From Pseudomonadota bacterium (GTDB lineage Bacteria; Myxococcota; Polyangia; Polyangiales; Polyangiaceae), in assembly GCA_023419055.1 (NCBI GenBank), contig JAEZYO010000430.1, positions 1 through 12,372 of the forward strand: a stretch of 12,372 nucleotides of DNA, given 5' to 3'. Below are positions 1 to 5,929 of this stretch, one piece after another (positions within the stretch are counted from its first letter, which is position 1; each line of letters opens with the position of its first letter). A program made the translations under genes and the position numbers. Under the pieces are notes generated by a model. The model worked only from the letters and a program-made list of their open reading frames with translations, did not search any database and was not told the origin of the DNA.

Positions 1-3000
1 GCCATCTCGACCTGCCCGTTCACCCCCTGCTCGCGCAAGATCGCGACCTTCGGCCGTTCGCTCGCGCGCTCGACCAGGGCTCGCGCGGGGCTCGCGCCGA
101 CGTCGAACGTCACGACGGGCGAGAGCCCGGGATCCTCGGCGTCGAGGAGGCGCTCGTACTCCTGGCGCGCGCACTCGCTGTTGTCGCGCAGGGCCTGCAT
201 CCTGTAGCTCGTCTCCGACCAGATCCGGCGGAGCGCCACGCGAGCCTCGGAATAGAGCTCCTTCCCGGCGCTCGTCACGACGACGCGATCGTCTTCCCGC
301 AGCCGACCGACACGGTACGCGTAGCGCGCGCCGAGGCCATGGCGCTCGAGCGTGGCCAGCGCTTCGCCGACCGCGCCCGCAGGCACCTGGAGCAGCGCGC
401 CGAGCTCTTCATTGAAGAGCGCGGCGAGCGGAGCGCCCCCGAGGCTCGCGAGGTCGAGCTCGATGCCCGCGCGACCGGCGAACGCCATCTCGCAGGCCGC
501 GGCGAACAAGCCGCCGTCCGAGCGATCGTGATAGGCGAGGACGGCGCCGGCTTGCTTGAGCTCGTTCAGCGCGGAGACGAAGCCCTTCAAGAGCTCGGGG
601 CTGTCGAGATCGGGCGCGGTCGACCCGAAACCGGAGAAGACCTGCGAAAGCACCGAACCGCCGAGGCGCTGCTTCCCGCCTCCGAGATCGATCAGCAAGA
701 GCTCGCTCGCAGCGTCGCGCCGGAGCTCGGGGGTGAGCGCGGCGCGCACGTCGGACACTCGCGCGAACGCGGTGACGATCAGCGACACCGGAGAGACGAC
801 GCGCTTCTTTCCGCCGTCCCAGACGGTGCGCATGCTCATCGAGTCCTTGCCCACGGGGATCGCGATCCCGAGCGCCGGGCAGAGCTCCTCTCCCACCGCG
901 CGGACCGCGTCGTAGAGCGCGGCGTCTTCGCCCGGGTGACCCGCGGCGGCCATCCAGTTCGCCGACAGCTTCACGTCGCCGAGCGAGGCGACCGGCGCGG
1001 AGAAAAGGTTCGTCACCGCCTCCGCCACGGCCAGGCGGGCCGCGGCAGCGGAGTCGATCAGCGCGACCGGCGCGCGCTCGCCGAGCGCCATCGCCTCGCC
1101 CGTGTAGCCCTCGTAGTCGTCGAGCAAGACAGCCGCGTCCGCGACCGGGACTTGCCACGGGCCGACCATCTGGTCGCGCGCCACGAGGCCCGAGACGGTG
1201 CGATCGCCGATGGTGATGAGGAAATCCTTCGCGGCCACGCTCGGGAACGAGAGCACCCGGCGCGCCGCTTCGGCGAGCTCGAGCTTCGTCACGTCGAGCT
1301 CGGGCAGCTCGCGCTTCAGGCGCTCACCCTTGCGGGTCATCTTCGGCGGCTTGCCGAAGAGCAACGACATGGGGACCGAGATCGGGTCGTTGCCGAAATG
1401 AGCGTCGTGGAGGACGAGCTCCGGAGCTTCCGTCACCTCGCCGATCACCGCCATGGGACAGCGCTCGCGCTCGCAAATCGCCTTGAAGGCGTCGAGCTTC
1501 GACGCGTCGACCGCGAGCACGTAGCGCTCCTGAGCCTCGTTGCACCAGATCTCGAGCGGTGACATCCCGGGCTCCGCGTTCGGGATCGCGCGGAGCTCGA
1601 GGCGCGCGCCACGCCCCCAGTCGTTCACGATCTCCGGCACTGCGTTCGAGAGCCCGCCGGCGCCCACGTCGTGAATGCTGAAAATCGGCGTCTCGGCGCC
1701 GAGCGCGTTGCAGCGGTCGATGACCTCCTGGCAGCGACGCTGCATCTCGGGGTTGTCGCGCTGCACGCTCGCGTAGTCGAGATCCGCCTGGCTCGCTCCG
1801 CTCGCCATCGAGGAGGCCGCGCCGCCACCGAGACCGATCAACATCGCGGGGCCGCCCAGCACGATGATCTTGGCGCCTTCCGGGACCTGCTTCTTGAGCA
1901 CGTGCTCGGGACGGATGCTCCCGATGCCGCCGGCCAGCATGATCGGTTTGTGATAGCCGCGGAGCTCGGCGCCCCCCTCGGTCGAGTGCTCGAACGTGCG
2001 GAAGTAGCCGGCGACGGCGGGTCGCCCGAACTCGTTGTTGAAGGCGGCGCCGCCGAGCGGCCCGTCGATCATGATGTCGAGCGCAGAAACGATGCGCTCC
2101 GGCTTTCCGTAGTCGACCGTTTCCCACGGCTGGACGAAGCCCGGGATCCGGAGGTGGGAGACGCTGAAGCCCGTGACGCCGGCCTTGGGCTTGGCCCCCT
2201 GCCCCGTGGCTCCCTCGTCGCGGATCTCGCCGCCCGATCCGGTCGATGCTCCGGGGTGCGGAGAGATGGCGGTCGGGTGATTGTGAGTCTCGCACTTGGC
2301 GAGGTAGTGGATGGGCTCCGAGCGCGAGCCGTAGACCCGGCTCTCCGGGTCCGGGAAGAAGCGAGCGCCCACCGAGCCCTCGAGCACCGCGGCGTTGTCG
2401 CTGTACGCCGAGAGGGTGCCCTGCGGGGAGGCGCGGTGAGTGTTCTGGATCATGCCGAAAAGCGATTTCGGCTGGGGCACCCCGTCGATGACGAAGTCGG
2501 CCTTGAAGATCTTGTGCCGGCAGTGCTCGCTGTTCGCCTGGGCGAACATCATGAGCTCGACGTCGGTGGGATCGCGACCGAGCTCGCCGAAGCTCGCGAC
2601 CAGGTAATCGATCTCGTCCTCGGCGAGCGCGAGACCGAGCTCCTGATTGGCGCGGACCAGCGACTCGCGACCGCCCGCCAGGAGCGAAACCGTCGAGTGC
2701 GGACGCGGCTCGGCGCGTCGAAAGAGCTGCTCCGCGTCACTCTCGCGCCGGAGCACCGTCTGGGTCATGCGGTCGTGCAGGATGGCAGCGAGGTGCGCGA
2801 CGTCGGCGTCGCCCAGGCGCTCCGCGCCGATGAGCCGGTACAGCGTCCCGCGCTCGATCCGACGCACCGCAGCAAGGCCACACGAACGTGCGATGTCCGT
2901 CGCCTTGGACGACCAGGGAGAGATGGTGCCGAGGCGCGGGACGACCCAGAGCTCGAGGGCCGGCGCCGTCGGGGCAGCGGGTGCGGTCTCGAGCGACAGA

Positions 3001-3170
3001 AGCTCGCGAACCCGCGCTTCGAGCTCGGGCGCTGCGCCGGGCTCCGCGTCGACGAAGTAGACGTGGACCGCGTCGAGCTCGGTCACCCCGGGCGCTCGCT
3101 CGCGCAGGGAGCCAAGGACTTTTCCGCGTCGAAACGGCGTGAGAGCGGGGCCACCGCGCAGGCTTCGCAT
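1..3170 (-). CDS. purL: Phosphoribosylformylglycinamidine (FGAM) synthase, large type; 3' end outside window
   Basis: This cytoplasmic enzyme of de novo purine synthesis converts FGAR, glutamine and ATP to FGAM. The reading frame stays open from 3170 to the left edge (1056 codons of about 1300 usual for the single-chain proteobacterial form). Visible motifs, numbered from 3170, are the N-terminal [10 protein letters not shown], the linker-domain [12 protein letters not shown] near 207-222, the active-site [10 protein letters not shown] at 295-304 followed by [45 protein letters not shown] near 880, and [12 protein letters not shown] from about 1040, which opens the class I glutaminase domain. 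The glutaminase Cys-His-Glu triad lies beyond the window. ATG 3170 is chosen because the protein then starts as E. coli PurL does. An in-frame ATG at 3263, right after a TAG, would add 31 partly hydrophobic residues. Neither start has a good SD site. Family identity is essentially certain; the start is less so. Confidence 0.97.
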   Translation of the reverse strand, partial: MRSLRGGPALTPFRRGKVLGSLRERAPGVTELDAVHVYFVDAEPGAAPELEARVRELLSLETAPAAPTAPALELWVVPRLGTISPWSSKATDIARSCGLAAVRRIERGTLYRLIGAERLGDADVAHLAAILHDRMTQTVLRRESDAEQLFRRAEPRPHSTVSLLAGGRESLVRANQELGLALAEDEIDYLVASFGELGRDPTDVELMMFAQANSEHCRHKIFKADFVIDGVPQPKSLFGMIQNTHRASPQGTLSAYSDNAAVLEGSVGARFFPDPESRVYGSRSEPIHYLAKCETHNHPTAISPHPGASTGSGGEIRDEGATGQGAKPKAGVTGFSVSHLRIPGFVQPWETVDYGKPERIVSALDIMIDGPLGGAAFNNEFGRPAVAGYFRTFEHSTEGGAELRGYHKPIMLAGGIGSIRPEHVLKKQVPEGAKIIVLGGPAMLIGLGGGAASSMASGASQADLDYASVQRDNPEMQRRCQEVIDRCNALGAETPIFSIHDVGAGGLSNAVPEIVNDWGRGARLELRAIPNAEPGMSPLEIWCNEAQERYVLAVDASKLDAFKAICERERCPMAVIGEVTEAPELVLHDAHFGNDPISVPMSLLFGKPPKMTRKGERLKRELPELDVTKLELAEAARRVLSFPSVAAKDFLITIGDRTVSGLVARDQMVGPWQVPVADAAVLLDDYEGYTGEAMALGERAPVALIDSAAAARLAVAEAVTNLFSAPVASLGDVKLSANWMAAAGHPGEDAALYDAVRAVGEELCPALGIAIPVGKDSMSMRTVWDGGKKRVVSPVSLIVTAFARVSDVRAALTPELRRDAASELLLIDLGGGKQRLGGSVLSQVFSGFGSTAPDLDSPELLKGFVSALNELKQAGAVLAYHDRSDGGLFAAACEMAFAGRAGIELDLASLGGAPLAALFNEELGALLQVPAGAVGEALATLERHGLGARYAYRVGRLREDDRVVVTSAGKELYSEARVALRRIWSETSYRMQALRDNSECARQEYERLLDAEDPGLSPVVTFDVGASPARALVERASERPKVAILREQGVNGQVEM

Positions 3171-3413
3171 GCAGTCGCGAGGGTATTGGCAGAGGGTCCC
3201 CTTGAACGCAAGCCGGGCGAGAATCCAGCCTACGAGGGCTAGAGCGACGCCTCCCAACCTCATCTAGCCCCGCTGAAAGCGACGTGCCCGCGACGGCCAA
3301 CCGGAGTTGGCGACGCCAACGGCGTTGGCGCGTCGAGCACCAGGATCTCCGGGATTTCTCGAGGGCGCTCGTCGTGAGTTCGCACGGTACGACGCTTGCT
3401 CTGGTCGCCTCGC
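3171..3413. promoter_or_regulatory. Divergent intergenic control region between purL and the vWA lipoprotein gene
   Basis: These 243 bases separate the two divergent start codons chosen here, so they must hold both promoters unless purL starts at 3263. The clearest structure is the half-site cluster at 3296-3330, listed separately. I see no convincing -35/-10 pair for either gene, no sigma-54 (GG-N10-GC) site that I would defend, and no riboswitch fold I recognise upstream of purL. Confidence 0.5.
3296..3330. promoter_or_regulatory. Cluster of four alternating GCCAAC / GTTGGC half-sites (candidate operator)
   Basis: Four perfect 6-base half-sites alternate in orientation: GCCAAC 3296-3301, GTTGGC 3306-3311, GCCAAC 3315-3320 and GTTGGC 3324-3329, with spacers of 4, 3 and 3 bases. 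Adjacent copies make overlapping inverted repeats, the best being CGCCAAC-GGC-GTTGGCG (3314-3330) and TTGGCG-A-CGCCAA (3307-3319). The array lies in the divergent gap, 126 bases upstream of the chosen purL start and 84 bases upstream of the lipoprotein ATG. It could bind a dimeric repressor cooperatively. It could also fold as an RNA hairpin, but no T-tract follows on either strand, which argues against a terminator. The protein that would bind it is unknown. Confidence 0.5.
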
Positions 3414-5726
3414 ATGCCGAGTCACCTGGCGAAGCCCCACGCCCTCAGTGCCGCAATCACCATCGCGCTCGCTTCGGCCACGGTCGTGCCGAGCTGCATC
3501 CAACGACCAGCCGTCCCGAGCGATCCCGAGACCAGCAACCAGTTCGTCGAGAAAATTCGCTACCAATCCGTCGACAAGATCGATCTCTTGTTCGTGGTCG
3601 ATAACTCCGTCTCGATGAGTGACAAGCAACGCGCGCTGAAGGCGGCGGTACCGGGCATGCTGCGACGCCTGGTGAACCCGCCTTGCGTCGACGAGGCGGG
3701 CCAGCGCGAGCCCGCGCAAGAAGGCACGGACGTACCGTGCCGTGCCGGTTTCGAGCGCGAGTTCCAGCCGGTCGAGGACATTCACATCGGCGTGATCTCC
3801 TCGAGCCTCGGAGACCGCGGTGGCGGCATTTGTCCGGAAGGCACGCCGCGTCAGAACGACCGCGCGCGACTCATCCCCAAGGTGAGAGACGGCCTGACCT
3901 CCTGGAACGATTCCGGCTTCCTGCTGTGGGACCCGCGCGCCAAGTACAACCCGCAGGGGTACGGCGCCGGACAGGTGGACGCCATGATTGGCGCATTCGA
4001 GCAGACGATCGAGGCAGTCAAGGACGACGGCTGCGGCTACGAATCCACGCTCGAGGCCTGGTACCGCTTCTTGGTCGATCCGGAACCGCCGACGGGCGTG
4101 CAAATACCTGCCGATCGCGCGGGGCCGGGCGTACCCATCGGGCTCGATGACGAGCTCCTCGCTCAACGGAAAGCCTTCTTGCGACCCGACTCGCTGGTCG
4201 TCATCGTCACGCTGACCGACGAGGACGACTGTTCGATCCGCGACGATCACTTCGGCTGGCTATTGGGGGCCGAAGACAGAGATCGCCCGCGCGGCACCTC
4301 GGCCTGCGCGACCGATCCGTTGAGTTCCTGCTGCCGGCCGTGCACCAACCAGGAAACCGCGGCGCCCGCCGGCTGCGAGCCGCTCGCAACGGACCCCGCC
4401 TGCGCGACGCCGACCTACACGAAGCTCCCTCAATCCACCAAGCGGCCGGGCGACGACGCGAACCTCCGCTGCTTCGATCAGAAGCGCCGCTACGGCATGG
4501 AGTTCCTCTACCCGACCAGCCGTTACGTCCGAGCGCTCACCGAGCCCGAGGTCCCGAACCGCGCCGGCACGCTCGTGCCAAACCCGCTCTTCAGGGCAGA
4601 AGGCTCGAAGTTCGTGCGAGACAAGTCGATGATCCTCTACGCGGGTATCGTCGGGGTGCCCTGGCAAGATGCAGCTACGGCGGCGAGCCTCGACGGACCC
4701 GGGCTCGAGTACCTGAACGCGAAGGAGCTCGCGCTCGAGGGCCGCTTCGAGGTCTTCCTCGGCGATCCCCAGAATCCGGATCCGACGAAGCGGGCGCCGA
4801 AGGATCCTCTGATGATCGCGTCACCGAACCCGCGCAGCGGCGTGCATCCGCTCACCGGTGAAGCCGTCGCGCCCTCGAGCTCACTCAACCCGCAAGAGAA
4901 CCGCATCAATGGTCACGAGAGCGTGAACATCGACGACGGTGACCTCCAATACGCGTGCATCTTCCCGTTGGACGCGCCGATCGAGTCGTGCACCACGGGT
5001 GGCTGTGACTGCACGGACAATGACCTTCCGCGGAACAGCGCTCTCTGCCAGCCACCGACCGGAGGCGCCGCCACCACGACGCAGCACTACGCCAAGGCGT
5101 ACCCGGGTCTCCGTCACCTGGAGGTCCTCCGCGGAATCGGTGACGCTGCGGTGGTGGCCTCGATTTGTCCCAAGGTGACGGCCGCCCCTTCCAACGATCC
5201 GAGCTACGGCTATAACCCCGCCCTCGAAGCGTTGACGGACATCATCATCGATCGCTTCGAGCTCTGCCTGCCCCGCGCGCTCGACGTCGCTCCCGACGGC
5301 GAGCTCCCCTGCCGCGTGGCAGAAGCGCTGCCGTCGGAGACGTGTGACTGCGCGGCACTTGCGGGGCGGACGGTGCCGAGCCCCAAGTTGAATAAGGCAG
5401 TGAAGGACGAGCTCGCGAAGGGCGGTCACTGCGGCGGCGCCACCGGCCGGAGCTGCGGCGACTTCTGCGTGTGCGCGCTCTCGCAAGCGAGCGGCCCGTC
5501 CCTGACGAGCTGCCAGAATGACAAGACCGCGGACGTCGCCACTCCGGGTTATTGCTACATCGACGGCGAGCGCGAAGACGAAGCCGGCCAGCCTGCGCCG
5601 ATCGGCAACACCGAGCTCGTCGCGAACTGCCCGGCCGGTAGCCAGCGCAAGCTGCGCTTCGTCGGGCGAGACACGCCCCAGAACGGCGCGGTGACGTTCA
5701 TCGCGTGCATGGGCGCCGCGCTCTGA
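3414..5726 (+). CDS. von Willebrand factor A-domain, cysteine-rich lipoprotein
   Basis: This is probably a surface or periplasmic lipoprotein of 770 residues. From ATG 3414 the N-terminus is a signal peptide with a hydrophobic AAITIALASATVV stretch and a candidate lipobox VPSC (Cys28; Pro at -2 is not ideal). The vWA domain begins at KIDLLFVVDNSVSMS, whose D63-x-S65-x-S67 is the metal-binding MIDAS signature. A second core strand, LVVIVTLTDEDDCSI, lies near 261-275. About 30 cysteines follow the lipobox, including SSCCRPC, GGCDC, ETCDC and CGDFCVC clusters, suggesting a disulfide-stabilised extracellular fold. A TTG at 3396 would extend the frame by six residues; neither start has an SD site, and the ATG gives the better signal peptide. 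In vWA proteins the MIDAS usually binds ligands through a divalent metal; the ligand here is unknown. It stands alone, divergent from purL. Confidence 0.85.
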   Translation: MPSHLAKPHALSAAITIALASATVVPSCIQRPAVPSDPETSNQFVEKIRYQSVDKIDLLFVVDNSVSMSDKQRALKAAVPGMLRRLVNPPCVDEAGQREPAQEGTDVPCRAGFEREFQPVEDIHIGVISSSLGDRGGGICPEGTPRQNDRARLIPKVRDGLTSWNDSGFLLWDPRAKYNPQGYGAGQVDAMIGAFEQTIEAVKDDGCGYESTLEAWYRFLVDPEPPTGVQIPADRAGPGVPIGLDDELLAQRKAFLRPDSLVVIVTLTDEDDCSIRDDHFGWLLGAEDRDRPRGTSACATDPLSSCCRPCTNQETAAPAGCEPLATDPACATPTYTKLPQSTKRPGDDANLRCFDQKRRYGMEFLYPTSRYVRALTEPEVPNRAGTLVPNPLFRAEGSKFVRDKSMILYAGIVGVPWQDAATAASLDGPGLEYLNAKELALEGRFEVFLGDPQNPDPTKRAPKDPLMIASPNPRSGVHPLTGEAVAPSSSLNPQENRINGHESVNIDDGDLQYACIFPLDAPIESCTTGGCDCTDNDLPRNSALCQPPTGGAATTTQHYAKAYPGLRHLEVLRGIGDAAVVASICPKVTAAPSNDPSYGYNPALEALTDIIIDRFELCLPRALDVAPDGELPCRVAEALPSETCDCAALAGRTVPSPKLNKAVKDELAKGGHCGGATGRSCGDFCVCALSQASGPSLTSCQNDKTADVATPGYCYIDGEREDEAGQPAPIGNTELVANCPAGSQRKLRFVGRDTPQNGAVTFIACMGAAL

Positions 5727-5830
5727 GCCCGCCCTGATGGGCCAAGGCGGCGCGTGCGATCGCTACCAGGGTCGCGCGCGCCGCGCTTCGTTTCACGCCT
5801 GACACGCGTCACCCTCGAGAGTTACTGAGC
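5727..5830. other. Intergenic stretch after the vWA lipoprotein gene, no clear terminator
   Basis: The stop codon is followed by short GC-rich inverted repeats such as CCGCC (5729-5733) with GGCGG (5746-5750), and GCCC-TGAT-GGGC (5731-5742). Stems are short and lack a T-tract, so I do not call an intrinsic terminator. Nothing coding is visible. Confidence 0.4.
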
Positions 5831-5858
5831 GGAACGTTCTAGCGTGGACGGTATCTGA
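5831..5858 (+). promoter_or_regulatory. Candidate ECF-sigma-type promoter for the repeat/metallopeptidase lipoprotein
   Basis: GGAACGT (5831-5837) and TCTGA (5854-5858) are separated by 16 bases. This resembles the ECF/sigma-E class, whose -35 element contains GGAAC and whose -10 is TCTGA-like. Initiation would fall near 5865, giving a leader of about 65 bases that contains the hairpin at 5882-5916. The match is by eye; the same motif was not seen upstream of the other genes. The responsible sigma factor is not in the window, since the one encoded at 9243 is not ECF type. Confidence 0.4.
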
Positions 5859-5881
5859 TCGTGATCGGACGGCGAGCGGCA

Positions 5882-5916
5882 CTTCTCGACGACCCCGGGG
5901 GTCTCTTCTCGAGAAG
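5882..5916 (+). promoter_or_regulatory. Leader hairpin overlapping the Shine-Dalgarno site
   Basis: CTTCTCGA (5882-5889) is the exact reverse complement of TCGAGAAG (5909-5916). Between them GACCC (5891-5895) can pair with GGGTC (5899-5903) around a 3-base loop. The 3' arm contains the first part of the GAGAAGGA ribosome-binding sequence, so folding would mask it. A competing local palindrome CTTCTCGAGAAG (5905-5916) could form a smaller hairpin. Both folds are drawn by eye. Confidence 0.45.
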
Positions 5917-5918
5917 GA
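5911..5918 (+). promoter_or_regulatory. Ribosome binding site GAGAAGGA deciding the 5930 start
   Basis: GAGAAGGA ends 11 bases before ATG 5930. It supports that start over the upstream in-frame GTG at 5861, which would add 23 charged residues ahead of the signal peptide. Confidence 0.6.
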
Positions 5919-5929
5919 CCGAAAAATTC

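Noticed and set aside
1671..3242. Plus-strand 523-codon open frame antisense to purL
   Set aside because: It mirrors the conserved purL frame, is extremely rich in Arg, Ala and Glu with no recognisable motif, and is explained by third-position GC bias. The same holds for 339-1562 (+) and the minus-strand frames within purL.
3396..3413. TTG 3396 as start of the vWA lipoprotein
   Set aside because: Rare start codon with no SD site; ATG 3414 yields a better-proportioned signal peptide.
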